64,000 bases of DNA from Rhipidocladum racemiflorum (Eukaryota; Streptophyta; Magnoliopsida; Poales; Poaceae): NCBI GenBank assembly GCA_036346355.1, contig CM070580.1, positions 17,785,374 through 17,849,373 of the forward strand, read 5' to 3'. A program made the position numbers and the translations under genes. The notes beneath the pieces were generated by a model that searched no databases, was not told the DNA's origin, and worked only from the letters and a program-made list of their open reading frames with translations. This document shows positions 52,131 to 64,000 of the stretch, piece by piece; position 1 is the first letter of the stretch; every line of letters starts with the position of its first letter.

Positions 52131-52949
52131 GACTTTGGTTTTGTATCCAATTTTTAGCAATTTTTAGAGGCGAAATATGTCGATAATTGTAGTCTTTCTT
52201 TTATATAATTCTTCTGCATCACTTCAGGGATATCTTTGTATTAATTTCTTCGAACTCCTCGTGATTTCCCACAACGATGGAGTTTGGGTGTTCCGACTTC
52301 CCAGCGTTGGATTGTGCGCACAAATATACGCTGGGTTATAATCTTCAAGATGGATCACTTCAGGGATGTTACAATCTTTTGAATGGCTCACTTCAGGGAT
52401 TTTCTCAATATTAGGTTGAGTTTTTTCCACTGTCACGGGTAGTGTTATCATTTGTTCGGTTCTCTACTTCTGAAGGCAACTCCACGGAATTGAGTCCCAT
52501 GCACCTAGATGCCCCCCTCATTTTATCATGAGGGTCAAGAGTGGGTTTAATATCCTTTCAAGATATTTCTACTCTTTCAAGTGCATATACTATATGTATA
52601 CGAGATCTTTCCACTCCCTTATGATCAGTGAAAGCATTTGGCAGATTATTAGATTATTTGTTACAAATTTATTATCCTTCAAACTTCAAGTTTGGGCTTT
52701 TGGTGCGTGGATCTAAGGACTCGACATTCTTTAATGTGGTACTTATCTCCCCCCTAATGCCGAAAAATATTCTTAATACAATTAGCGTACCAAGCCTTGT
52801 GTAGATCCCCTGTCATAGGCTCTAGGTCTTTAAATAATTGATGGGGATTCATAACCTACATAGATCCCCAACTTCCGGTGAGGTCCCGCTGTGGTGAAGA
52901 GATTGGCATGTATACAACACAGTCAAATTTTCGCAGATGAAAAATACTT

Positions 52950-53420
52950 AATTCTTTTTCATGGGCTATCTGCAGCGGAGAAATTTCACAATGTGCAGTT
53001 GATCTGAGTTGAATTAATATTACAGTGCACAACACTGCATGGCCCCAACAGCTGGTGGATAGCCTATTATTCTACAAGATTGGCCACATAATCATTTTAT
53101 TCTTTTAATTTAATGACTCTACAAGGCCATTTTGAGTGTTGACATGGGGTACAGAATGCTCTACATTAATTCCCAGAGCTATACAATAATCATTAAATGT
53201 TTTTGAGGTAAACTTACTAGCATTGTCCATTCGAATAGACTTGATCATTTCTTCTGAAAAAGAGACTCTTAACTTAATAATTTGGGCAATTAATTTAGTA
53301 AAAACATGGTTCCTAGTAGATAAGAGACATACATGGTACCATCTAGTAGAAATCATCTATTAGTACCAAACAATATCTGAAAGGGCCCGACAGGGGTTGA
53401 ATAGGTTCACAGATATCACA
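52950..53420 (-). pseudogene. copia integrase remnant
   Basis: Minus-strand ORF 53356-53105 reads KSIRMDNASKFTSKTFNDYC then ALGINVEHSVPHVNTQNGL and VESLN. It contains the second catalytic Asp (MDN) and the catalytic Glu (VES) of the copia D-D-35-E integrase. The first Asp and the zinc finger upstream are not in an open frame. Confidence 0.88.
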
Positions 53421-54179
53421 TTGAATTTTCTCTAGAAAATTCAATAATTCTTCCTTAACTTTTAGGTAAGAAGATCTAATTATGAGATTTCCTATAGCAT
53501 AAATAAGGCATAAGAAATCTTTAGATTTAGGAAAGTTTTTATGCTATGGCCAGTAGAATTATTAATTATTCTTCTTATTTGTATTCAACTTAGGATAACC
53601 CAGTCGATCTGCCAGATCTTAAATATTTCTGGGTTTTCATCACAACACAAATTTCAGGTTTTGTATGTGCATAATATAATCCGAAAGGAGTTTTTCAACC
53701 ACACGTTTATCACACCCATTAATCTTACTCATGAGTAGGTATTCTTTACCATCCTCTTTCTCTCTTTGTATATGGAAACCATTCAGACCAATGTCTTTAA
53801 AACTTAAGTAAGTACAACTAGACTTAGGGTATAATATGGCATTCTTTCAGTGCCAACTATAAGAGTATCGCTTATGGTGATAGTTATAATATTTTCAAAT
53901 CACTTACTGTGGTATAATTGTCTTGTAGTTAGATTTCTTCCTCCGTCATTGGATTATACTTTGTTCTATATTAAAAGTATTACTTAATAATCGAAAAATT
54001 GTTGCATCAGGAATAGATGGTAGAATATAGAACAAACATAGCACAATTAATCAAATATTGGGAAATAGGCATTTATTCAATTTTAAATGATAATCGCTCA
54101 ACAGGAGCGTAGATTAAATGTTCATTTAGGAACTAAGACTAAACTGATAAGGAGATTTATAAGAAATATGTGACATCGA
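53421..54179 (-). other. Decayed copia internal DNA, no readable domain
   Basis: AT-rich sequence between integrase and gag remnants. It should hold protease and the integrase zinc finger, but I cannot read either with confidence. Confidence 0.4.
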
Positions 54180-55095
54180 TTAGCAAAGTGAAAGAATACT
54201 TATGAAACTAATCCATGTCTCTATATGAGTTGTATATGTCCTTTTGAAACTTCTCGAACTCAACAATTTTAAGAGTCATATTATCATACTTTTCAACATC
54301 CGTGTCAACAATAGGTTGTACGGTGAAGTATGACACAACATTATTTTCCCGGATCTTATTGACTTTTCAAGTGGATTTTGTGTAAAGGTCTACTACATGC
54401 TTCAAGATGCGATAGTTGCACGACTAATGGCTAGTGCATCCATACATAAAACAAGGTTATTCAGGGTTTGCAGCCTTATTTAGCTGAATCTTGCTTCTGA
54501 AAATTCCTTGGCTCTTTAACTTACTTATCCACTATAAATTGCCTCTTCCCCTATCTGATTTGCCATACTTCTATTTATCATCTTTATTCCTTTGGACCTA
54601 TCTGTGCCTATGGTTATCGTTAGCCTGCTCAACATTTGCATGTGATTCATGCATTGCATGACTCCTATTAGTAAGTATGTGATGATTTTTCTCCAGGAGT
54701 TTATCGCGCTTTTCTGCTTCTAGCAAAATACATATAAGCTCGGAGTACTTCTGGTACTTAGCATGACGCTACGGTTACAGCAGTATCCTCATATTAGGAT
54801 GGAAGGTGCATAATGTTTTGTTGATCATTTTAACATTAGTATTTTTTTGGTTACAGGTTGTTAGTCTAGTGACAAACTTATGCAAGACAAAGTTATATGC
54901 TACGACAGCTTTTAAAATCCTGAAAGTGAGGGAGGTTTTATTTTTGTTGTGCTTCTGGCAACAGAACAGATCTCTACTGGTTATATATTTTCCTTTAGAG
55001 AATTCAAATGTACCAACTGGTCCTCTTCTATCAAATATACGACCTTCAGGTCTATATGAAGATGGTGCCAAAGGAAGTGCAAAGCTGTACACCTG
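54180..55095 (-). pseudogene. copia gag remnant
   Basis: On the minus strand, fragments resemble grass copia Gag: KMINKTLCTFHPNMRILL, then RHAKYQKYSELICILLEAEK with RDKLLEKNHH, then near 54410-54430 YRILKHVVDLYT, which recalls the segment after the CCHC knuckle in copia Gag. The zinc-knuckle cysteines are mostly lost. Stops occur between the pieces. Confidence 0.65.
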
Positions 55096-55299
55096 GTGAC
55101 TTCGGAAAGAGCATGGGTACTTCAGGCTGGAAAACAGTGGCTCTAAAAGATCGACCAGTCATATTAATCTTAGTATTCATTGCACAGGTGAGATAATTGT
55201 TACTATTCAAGGAAAGCTTGATGAATTTCCTATATGCGATGTCCAACATATCATATTTCTTTTTATGCAAAATGACTTGCACTACTGATAAAATCATTA

Positions 55300-55900
55300 T
55301 ATTGCATGCCCACTCTTCAAGCAGTAAGCTTGGTCTATATTTCTTAAGTAGATAATTATCTAAAATTTTTCACAATTTCTCTAGCAATTTTTAGAATTAG
55401 TAAATAGCAAAAAAATAAATTTCAATGTGAAATTATGCTAGGACAATAAATTCAAAGACATTAGGCTCCCAATATTTTATCTAGAATTTTTCTAGCATTT
55501 TTATAATTTTATGTTCATTACCAAGCAATTTTCAGGATTACTTAACAACAGAAAAATAAATTTTAATACACATAAACACATAGAGTGTTTGCTAGGAGAA
55601 ATAAATCCAGAGCTAACAATATTGTAAATGTGTCATCCATAAATTTCTATAATTTTCTAGCATTTTTTTCGCAATTTTTCGTTAATGAATAAGTAATTTT
55701 CAGAATTACTTAATGACAGAAAATTAAATTTAACACATAATAAACAAGGCATAATGCTAGAAAAATAAACCCAAGGGTGTAGAACTTCCAATATATGCTA
55801 ATACCAATTTGATCAAAAAAATTTGGAAGTCCAAATCTCTAGAAATATAATATTCTAGTATTTAAAAGCAATATTAAGAATTTATTTAAAAAAATTAAAT
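55300..55900. repeat. AT-rich DNA with three degenerate repeats of about 150 bp
   Basis: A block of the type CAATTTTCAGAATTACTTAAT.ACAGAAAAATAAATTT recurs near 55383, 55530 and 55695 with many changes. It does not resemble copia coding DNA and may be an old LTR fragment. Confidence 0.5.
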
Positions 55901-55903
55901 AAT

Positions 55904-56225
55904 TCATGCGTAATATCCTGGTTTGGCCCAATGGGCTGCACGGCCCATTGGGTCCAACCACCCCTTCCTATGGTACAAAAGGAGGCGGCTAGGGTTACCA
56001 ACCCTAGCTGCCATTTGACCTTCCTTCGAAAATGGCAACAGTCTCCACCGGCATCGTGCGCTGCCTCCACCGCGACGACGCAGAGATCGACAGTGGCAGC
56101 AGGCTGTGCGAGCAGAAGGCCGATGTGGCGGCGGTTGTGGGCCGCACATAGAGAAGCCGACGGTGACCGCGCGGAAGGTGAACCACCAGCGCGGAAGCCA
56201 AGGCGACGAGCCAACAGGGCCCGGC
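55904..56225. other. GC-rich block interrupted by the solo LTR (left half)
   Basis: GC-rich sequence with ORFs on both strands and no known domain. Its last five bases, CCGGC, are the duplication flanking the solo LTR. The same block resumes at 63006-63150. It may be a captured host segment within the copia element or an unusual leader. Confidence 0.35.
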
Positions 56226-56820
56226 TGTGACACCACGGAGTGTCGTAACCTTATTTAATGTGCTTGATAAGATCAAAAACATTATGAAATATGGAATTGG
56301 AGGTTAAAACCATACGGTTTGAGGTTTATTTGCGTTTTCGGGCTGTTTCCGGGAGTTTGGGCCTTTCCGGGGGAGTTTGGGCCTAAAGGAAAGGGTCGTG
56401 GGCTTAGGTGGGATGGAGTTTGAGTCCAAATAGGAGTAGGAGACCTGGTTGGGGGCCTCCCCCAGCCCCTTTAGGCGTCCACCTCCTGCCCTTGTGCGCC
56501 CCACCTCTCCCCCTTGAGCCCTAGCTGCCACCCCCCTCTCTTTTCCCCCCACTTGGCCGTGCGCCTCCCCTCCCCTTGCCCTTTGCTCCCCACCTCTCCA
56601 CCACCTCTCCTCCACCCCTTGCTGCCCTAGGGTAGCCTCCCCACCCCTGCACCTCGAGGATCCATCCGTTGGAGCGAGGAGCGAGGAGCGATCCGGGAGA
56701 AGATCTATTGGGTTTTCGTGCGTCGAGCGAAGGTATGGCCATGGGACTCCTTGGGGTTGGGCTAGGTACTGTTCTAAGGATCAATATCATGTTTTTAGAT
56801 CAATTGGTGGTGTTGGAATT

Positions 56821-59800
56821 TGTCGGGACCCGAATTTGCAAATCCAGACCCTCTGTGTATTCAGCACTAGTCCAGGATCACGCTAGTGCACACAGTCTCA
56901 ACATAGATGAATATCACAATCATACACAGCGGAATAGTAAAAATAACTCAATAATAGAATATAAATTCTGTTGAGCGACCTTAAAGTCAACCTTACATTT
57001 GTGAAACCACCGGCTTCAACTCCAAATAAGCGGCATTGAGCGAAGAACATCGGTGAATCCCATCAATACGCCCAGGCAATCGAATGGGTTCGACTCTAGA
57101 TAATCGCCTTCTCACGGAACTTCTTCTTCTTGACGATGTAGACTTTTGCTCACGGTGATTGTTTGTTTGCAAGGGTGAGTACATAAAGCACTCAAGCAAG
57201 TCATGCAACGAATGCAAGTCTAATAGCTATATGCATGGCTTGGTACAAAGGAATAGCTCAAGGTATATTTGCGATGTGACTTTTGAAAAGTAATATAAGT
57301 AGATTGACGATGAAACAAAGTAAAACATAAATAACTTTTCAAAAGTTTAATAAACATTTTCCCATCCTAAACCACATTTCCATCATTTCCATTATTAAAC
57401 CAGCCTTTCCAAATCCAAGTTATTTTGAGAAAATCTAACCCTTGTGAAATCTAGAGCATTGTCAGTCTGCAGTGGACTCGGCTATTGAATAGGTTTACAC
57501 TCTGCGAGAGGTTATACACTTTACCCACAAGATACAATCCACTCACCGTCGGTAGTGAATCGCCATACAAGAGTATGCGAATAAGCGATCATAACAAAGC
57601 CTTTCGGAAGCCTCAAACAACACAGTGGTCCTCTCAGGTTCGTGCTCTACACCATCCCTTCCCTTAGCCAAGGCGAAGTATGGGACCAACACACCGTTAG
57701 ATGGGTATCCGCCACACCCACGATCGCTCCGTCTGAATCACACAAAGCGGTGTAATTGACACACGAGGCTCCACAAGTGAGTCCTTAGCGACTTAGTCAA
57801 CTAGGGCCGTCCCATTCGGCCATGTGGTTGCAAGTATGACCCAGTTCAAAGGCTTGCAAGGTTAAGTCCTTAGAGTGACCAGGGCAAGATTACCCAAAAA
57901 ACCAAATCAACACTCCAATGCCACAATGCTGGCGGCCGCTGATTACTCTTGCCACATGCCGTCGCGTTTATCAAACCCAGTTGATTACCATGCACCACGT
58001 CGTCAACATCACATGATACTTTTCCAAAACAGGTTCAATATATCATTAAGTCCATATTATCATTTGATTGTCCAAAATCATGTCATGAGCACGTATGAGT
58101 CTAAGCGACATACTACAAGCGGTCTAAACCCATGTTGGCAATTTAATAATGTCCAACTAGTAAAACCACAACTAGGGTGACGAGGATCATGGCACATACT
58201 TAGATAATCAAGGTGTCATATAAAGAATTGGTATTTATCTAACCCCATGTTTAAACAAAATATCTTTCTAATTGAACTAGCATGCAATAGTTTAAATCAA
58301 AATAGATTTCAAATAGGATCAACATGGTCAAAGCACAACTTGCCTGGCCCTTGCAAACTTCTTGTCTTTTACTCTTTATCCTTGATCCTTTGATCCTCGA
58401 GCTTCAACTTCCACTTTCTCGATCCTCACTCGTTCGAGCGACTTCCGGACGACACGTCTAACGATTAAGGAAAGAAGCAAATACAAACCAATTCAAAAGA
58501 CAAATCAAGTAAACTCCTAATTAGAGCGAACGACATTGGGCTGCGGCAGGAGATTTGGGAACTCGAAGCGGATTAGGATCGAAGAGTTGACAAAGAGAAG
58601 CAGGCTTTCGGCAAAACACGAAAGGGAAAGATTAATAAGCTGGGAAAGAAAGAATAATATTCCGAAGAATATTTCTTCGAAGTTATTATCTTGATTGACA
58701 GAATAGCGACATATGGGCTCTCGATCTATAGATCGGTCCATACTGATATGTTAGTTCGCGATGAACTAAAGCGATTCTCGAAGTTGACTTTTGTTGACCC
58801 GAACGGACACAGTCAAACAAAAGAGAGCGGATAGATCGGGCATAGGGTATGTGAGATGGCCAATGGTCTATCGACTCAAGTCCGAAGAATTCTCGATTAA
58901 AAGCAGATTAGGTCTTGAGGATAAGACAAGACAAGTGCCTTACCACGGTTGAGATAACGGAAAAGATTGCAAAGATAACAACGCGGCTCACGATAAACTT
59001 AGTTCATCAAACCGGTCTTGATTTAGGGTTTTGATTCGGCTTGAAGATGATATGCGATGAGACTAGGCTCGCGTCATGATGATAGAAGCAGTGAAGGCAT
59101 CGCGCTAGGTTTGTGCAAGAATACACGCATGCGATGACAACGAGCGAAGAGCCAATGGGTAACGGCGAAAGCGTTAACGATGGAGCGATGCGCAACGTTG
59201 CGGTGGAATGTTAACGAAGCGAGGCGTTAACGGCAAAAGCGATCGCGGAGGACGTTAACGGCGAAACGTTGCAGCGGGCGTTGCGGGAAACGTGAACGGA
59301 GGCGTGCCGGCGGCGTGCAGCGGAACGTTAACGGAGAACATTAGCAGGCGTGTAACCAAAACGTTAACGGCAAGATGTTACCGTACGGAGCGTGCGCAGC
59401 GAGCGTTAACGGTAAAACATTGCGGCAAAAGCGTTAGCGGAGAGAGCGTTAATGGAACGCGCGGAAGAAGTTAACGGGAAGCGTGCGAAGCGTTAACGAG
59501 GCGTTAGCGGGCGTTAGCGACAAGCGTTAACGGCAAAGCGTTAGCGAGAAGCGTGCACCGCGTAGCGGCAAAAGCGTTAACGGTGGAAGTCAACAATGAT
59601 AAAGGAGACTTCGCCAGGCGAAGCGACCGTCGGTGCTACGACATGGCCGCGTAGAACGCTACTAAGGGCAGCTAACCGGCATGCGAACCGGCGGCGCAGG
59701 CTAGGTTGAAAGCGACGGTTTAGGCGGAATCGCTCCGACGGCAAAGCGGAGACCAAAAAGAACCTTAATGATGGACCAAAAACAGTACAAGATGATCCAC

Positions 59801-61375
59801 CGGGCCACGCGACAACACGGAGCGATCCAAAATAACCCGGCGTCAAAAAGCGGCCTTGGCAAAAGCGGTGGCCTAAATATATAAAAAAATTCGAGGATAG
59901 GATGGCAAGGAGAATGTCTACTCGTAGAAACGGCGAGAGCGAACTCAACGGTATAAGCGGATTTTGGCGGCCCTTCCGGATTAATTCCAAACTGGCGATT
60001 AACGGTTTCGGATCAAAACTTTGGGCTGACCATAACTTCTAGAATAATGATCGAACTTACTTGAAATTTGACCGAGAGCTAGATGGGACCAAGAGGCACA
60101 CCGTGGCGCAGGTGGCTCGAAGAAATACCTTCTGGAACAGCGGGGGCGAGGAAGTTTATGCGGCGCCAGTCTAAACGGAGAATTTATTTTTCTGCGCCAA
60201 ATCCAGAGGGCAAAACCTTGGGGCAAGATGTGCATCCTGTGAGGACATCCCCAGGAGTCTACACAAAAAATTTCACCGTCAAACTCGAAAAATTGAGGGA
60301 GTTATGGCCTCGCAAGATTCGAGATTGAAAAGCGGCCGTAACTTTGATCCCGTGGACCAAATTGGCTGAATTTTGGACAGCAAGTAGATGGTACCTTGGC
60401 ACACCACGGGAAGACGGATCTCGAAAAGAGTCGACGAGTTGCCCGGGACGCGGCTCCAAAGTTCGGCCGGCGTTGGGCGACGTTCGAGCGACGTGGATGG
60501 ATCTCGGAGTTTTGGAGATGATCCGGAGGTTGTATATCCGTGGGAGAGGTCTAGAGGGCACTTATAGGTTTGGGGAAGAGGCTAGATCAAGAAAAATCAA
60601 GTTTGGGCCCGCGTTTGGAGGTGTTTGGGTGGTTTGGGCATTACAATCAGAACACTTGGTGTGCGGATCGGACTCGGGTCGACGTGGCGGCCGTGGGGCT
60701 GACACATGGCGCCGGTGGGAGGGCGCCGCAGGTGGGCTTAGCCCAGCGCGGCGCGAGCCAGCGGCTTTGCTCGGCGCGTGTCGCGTGAGAGGCGGTGGTA
60801 GGCCTGATTCGGTGGAGGGAAGGTGGGGTGGAGTGGGGCGCGTGGAGGAGATGGCCCGGGTGGCGGCGTGGGCCGGCGGGAGAGAAGGAGAAGGCTTAAG
60901 GCCCAAAGCCATTTTCGGAATTTCCAATTATTTTTTTGAATAAAAACAATTCCAATAAATCAAATAAATCACTAGAGGCAATAAAAATACCCGAAAAATT
61001 CTAGAAAAATTCCAGAAAATATTTTGAGATATTTCCAACTCAAATAAAATATTTTCAACAAAACTTTATATAAAATTTTTCAAATAATTAATTAATTTCC
61101 ATAAAAGGGCTTAATACAAATCGATTCCGAATAAATCCAATAAATAGCAAACGAGCTCCGAAAAATCTCAAAAATTACAGGAAAACTTCTTGAAGCACAA
61201 GGAATCCAAATAAAATTAAATAAATTTTATTTGATGTTTAGAATAATTAAATTAAATTGTTTTAGCTTTTAGAAAAATTCAAATCAAGTTTTATAAACGC
61301 GAGAAAATCAACGAAAATTTTTGGGAAGCTAAACTAAACCAAAATTTTTGAAAACCCAAATTTTGGGATGTTACA
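56821..61375 (-). mobile_element. Solo LTR of a large Ty3/gypsy-type element (4.6 kb), innermost insertion
   Basis: On the minus strand it begins TGTAACATCCCAAAATTTGG and ends AATTCGGGTCCCGACA. It is flanked by perfect 5-bp duplications GAATT (56816-56820 and 61376-61380). No gag, pol or internal second LTR is visible in its 4555 bases, so a solo LTR is the simplest reading; a non-autonomous element without obvious LTRs is the alternative. A start of the TGTAACA(C/T)CCC type and great length suit Tekay/Del-like LTRs. The part at 59158-59600 is an unusual GTTAACG-rich array. Confidence 0.8.
59158..59600. repeat. GCGTTAACGGC-type degenerate array
   Basis: More than 20 copies of GTTAAC or one-base variants, usually as GCGTTAACGGCAAAAGC or GCGTTAGCGG, at irregular spacing of about 15-30 bases. 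The GTTAAC core is self-complementary. The array sits inside the inner solo LTR. It has no coding sense in any frame. Confidence 0.85.
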
Positions 61376-61380
61376 GAATT

Positions 61381-63005
61381 GAGTAGATTGGATTAGATCT
61401 AGAAGTTGCCATGTTCTCTGTTTTGGACAGCATGAGCAGTCGACCTAGGGTTTAGTTTTTAGCCCATTTAGAGTCCGAATTTGGACGGCCGCCTGTTGAA
61501 GAAGTTGTAGGTAATTTCATTATCTTTCTGTGAGTATAAAGAACGTGAAATTCCGATCAGCCGTTTGAAAGTTATGGCTGTTTTACCGAGCGTGTTAAAA
61601 TCTGTGACGTGATTGGAACAGATCACGGTATTTTGTAGATTAAACCACTTTAGAGTCCGAATTAGTCTTTCCTTATACTTAGAAAAAGTTGGAAAATTTC
61701 CTAAGCTATGCGAGGATGTACTCGTTTAATTGATTCGGAGTCCCAGAACTCAAGTTATGCCTTTTGGAAGGTTGCTGTCCCGGCGGGATAGAACCTCTGT
61801 TTTTGGGTGTTGCGAGTAGTTGGCAATGTCGGGGTAGATGAGGGTTTGCGTACTGTTTTGTGGACATGATTGTGAGTGTGTGGTACCTATGTGCAGGTGG
61901 TGTGACCCCGGGAGTGCCCTCTTCATCTTGCCAATCCGTCGCCCGTGGTTGAGGCAAGTGTATTGGAATGGGTAGCGGATTGTGGGTTGTTTGATTGATT
62001 GAGATTGAAATTTGAATATAAGATATGTTCACATGCCATGCTTTAATGTTTGCCATTGATATGATGAATATGTTTATTATGTGATGATGCCATGTGTTAA
62101 TGTACAAGTTAACCATGATGATGCCATATGTTAATGTACAAGTTATTCATGATGTTGGCATATTTGCATACATGGCATGTTACATGGCCCAGGCGGTGAG
62201 AAAGTCATAACTAGTCCGGGGAAGGTCGGTGAGAAAGTTATGACTATTCCGGAGAGCCAATGAGTAAGTCTTACATCGTGATTCCATTCACCGCGGTGAA
62301 CGGAAGCGAGGAGTAGGCACCCTCCATCTTCGGGATGGAAGGGGGGAGAGGGTGCACACCGACGGGTGTGTACTCAACCATACCGGTATGAGTTTCCAAG
62401 GAGATATGAGCATCGCATCGCATTGCATACATAATGATGCTGATAATGATTTGTAAACATGGATGAGATGATATATATGATGTGAGTTGTTGTAGCCATG
62501 TAATTGTTTATGTTTGTACCATTGCAATATACTTGCTGAGTGATGAACTCACGCTTGTGTTTATGTTGTTTATTTTTTTTTAGGTACCATGACACCGGCA
62601 TATGGGAAGGGGAAATAGCTACACAACTTCACGTAGTTCGGCCCCATTTACTATTGTTTAGTCAAGTTCATAATAAATGCCATGAACTAGGTGTTTGGAA
62701 TAATTTTTGTGTGCTTATGATCCTTATTTGCTTAGCCATAGTTTATGGAGTGGTTGGCTTTAGTATTATTGTCTTATGTTAATGTTATATTCGTTTATAT
62801 TGCTATTTTAGATGCCTTATGTTTTGCTATGAACTGCCTTGTTATTGCTATCGCTTCAATTCATGTTAAAACAAAGGAGATGCTGCCGAAATTTCGGTTT
62901 TTAGCATGTGCGCCTTTGCTGTAATTTATGTTTAATTGTGGTATTTAGATGTTGTTTAGTCTATGTTTGGTAGCATTCAGGCATATTAAATGCCGGGGTG
63001 TTACA
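61381..63005 (+). repeat. Right part of the outer solo LTR
   Basis: Continues the LTR that begins at 56226. It holds repeated ATGATGCCAT.TGTTAATGTACAAGTTA words near 62084-62152 (two tandem copies of about 37 bp) and ends GGGGTGTTACA. Confidence 0.75.
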
Positions 63006-63448
63006 CCGGCTGCGTGATTGCGGGCCGGGAAGCGGAGTGCGGTGCGAAGGCCGGCAGCGTGTCGACGCTTCAGGCGCGCGGCTATGCAGTTGCGGGCCAT
63101 TGTAGGAGGTGTTCGGTGCCTTCGATGAGGCATGGCCTTCAGGGCCAATTTTTTTTAATGAACATTAACTTTGGACGCAACAACAGATTAGATTAAAAAG
63201 TAATCTACGATAAACAATAGCATAGGTGCAAAAGCTGCGATCTGCAGGATCAACTATACTATAGATGCGATCCACTTACGTACGGTTTGCAGTAGCATAG
63301 ATCGCGTGTCATAGGATGAGCTTGGTGCAGTGTAGATCAATGCACGTAGACGATGCAGTGTAGACGATCATGATCGGCCACGGTAGAACGTCGATGCGAT
63401 GTAGATCGATCACAATTGGCCACGCGTAGAACGATCGTACTGATAACG
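63006..63448 (-). other. GC-rich block (right half) and copia 5' leader
   Basis: 63006-63150 continues the GC-rich block of 55904-56225. 63151-63448 is the copia leader on the minus strand. It contains several AGATCGATC/GTAGATCGAT words and ends with the likely primer-binding site next to the 5' LTR. Confidence 0.5.
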
Positions 63449-63682
63449 TGTTGTAAAACGTAGTTGTTCACCTGCACCAATCGACAGAACGCCAATGAAA
63501 TCACAAGAACAGGGAGCACACACAATGTAGGGGCAATGTTCTATCTCTTTATTAGATTGATCTTTTTGTACAAGGCAATGACCAATATATAATAGACAAC
63601 TCCTTGAAAATCAATTTAGATTTGCCCACCAATGGATAGAGTCCTTCCATACCGGAATAGGGATTCTCTCCGTATCATAACA
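63449..63682 (-). repeat. 5' LTR of the copia element
   Basis: 234 bp, TGTTATGATACGG ... GTTTTACAACA on the minus strand, the same length as its partner at 50139-50372 but with scattered substitutions, in keeping with an old insertion. Confidence 0.92.
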
Positions 63683-64000
63683 TTATGAAAGGTAAATCCA
63701 GAAGAAATAAACGGCAAATGATCGATGGTTCAAAAATCTCAAATTTGCCAAAGTCAACCGGGGCAAGGTGTAGTTTGTACTTTGTTTCGGCTATCGCAAA
63801 GCAATTATGGGCCGTATATTGGGCCTAACATGGAGAGCCCGCCCTATATTTTGGCAGCAACTAGGCCCGATATTGGACTCTGAGTTTCCGACTGTCTAGC
63901 GAAAGTTGTTAAGGTGAAGTTGAAACTCCCCAATCAAGGTGTCAATACTCCAACGAAAAAAAACAAAAGGTGCAAGGTTCAAAATCTCGACGAAATTTTG
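63683..64000. other. Intergenic DNA at the right edge
   Basis: AT-rich, no gene recognised. GGGCCG and GGCCCGA words occur near 63809-63870. Confidence 0.35.

Larger units (their letters stand above)
56226..63005 (+). mobile_element. Solo LTR of a Ty3/gypsy-type element (about 2.2 kb), split by a second LTR
   Basis: It starts TGTGACACCACGG and ends CCGGGGTGTTACA (TG...CA), with perfect 5-bp duplications CCGGC at 56221-56225 and 63006-63010. Without the inner insert (56821-61375 plus one GAATT) it is 2220 bp. It has no gag or pol, so it is a solo LTR left by recombination between the two LTRs of a full element. The GCTGAGTGATGAACTCACGC motif near 62536 is of the type found in LTRs of Tekay/Del-like grass elements and suggests plus orientation; lineage assignment rests on memory of such LTRs. 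Confidence 0.82.
50139..63682 (-). mobile_element. Old Ty1/copia retrotransposon, split by nested solo LTRs
   Basis: Two 234-bp LTRs (50139-50372 and 63449-63682) enclose degraded gag and pol in copia order on the minus strand (gag, integrase, RT, RNase H). Next to the 5' LTR the minus strand reads CGTTATCAGTACGATCG, similar to the initiator-Met tRNA primer site used by many copia elements. Removing the nested insert (56226-63005 and one 5-bp duplication) leaves about 6.8 kb, long for a copia element, so other DNA may also have entered. Stops are found throughout. A clear target duplication is missing. Confidence 0.88.

Noticed and set aside
56304..56790. Minus-strand Gly/Arg-rich ORFs within the outer solo LTR
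   Set aside because: They fall inside a sequence bounded by LTR ends and target duplications, are low-complexity, and match no protein.
1..64000. CRISPR arrays, bacterial operons, ribosome-binding sites, rRNA genes
   Set aside because: Nothing of the kind is visible. The tandem repeats found lack regular unique spacers, and gene structure is that of a plant nucleus.
1..64000. tRNA genes
   Set aside because: No cloverleaf-like sequence with A and B boxes was noticed by eye. A tRNA-finder run would be needed to exclude one fully.

Overview
The window looks like nuclear DNA from a grass (Poaceae). The evidence is GC-rich first exons in the host genes, (TA)n-flanked Micron-like and Stowaway-like miniature transposons, and two large Ty3/gypsy elements of the Tat lineage (Grande/RIRE2-like) with an antisense extra ORF and 3' tandem repeats. 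The species cannot be read from the sequence.

Layout. 1-8.7 kb is intergenic DNA with microsatellites, a Stowaway-like MITE, a hAT-type MITE with a perfect 8-bp target duplication, and a hairpin-like foldback element lying in a weak FAR1-like fragment. 8.711-19.192 kb is a complete but decayed Tat element on the minus strand (TSD GGCGG). 21.880-35.228 kb is a polygalacturonase (GH28) gene of nine exons. Its seventh intron holds a second Tat element of the same family and orientation (24.204-34.577 kb, TSD CTACT), so the gene is stretched to 13.3 kb while its reading frame stays open. 36.706-40.311 kb is bounded by hAT-type ends like those of the small MITE and encloses LTR-like DNA rich in TCCGGA. 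42.052-46.750 kb is a five-exon gene for a plant-type coiled-coil protein. 47.1-50.1 kb holds a Micron-like element, a short minus-strand coding remnant and a MITE nested in another MITE. 50.139-63.682 kb is an old Ty1/copia element on the minus strand. It was split by a solo gypsy LTR (TSD CCGGC), which was itself split by a second, 4.6-kb solo LTR in the opposite orientation (TSD GAATT).

How the parts relate. Only two host genes look complete: the polygalacturonase and the coiled-coil protein. Most of the rest is transposon DNA. Both Tat copies carry gag, protease, reverse transcriptase, RNase H plus a second (archaeal-type) RNase H, and integrase. Beyond pol they carry an antisense ORF behind its own TATA box and an array of about 125-bp repeats next to the 3' LTR. 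Copy 2 keeps the antisense ORF and the RT active-site motif; copy 1 has lost both. Host exons have no frameshifts, whereas both Tat copies have many one- or two-base losses.
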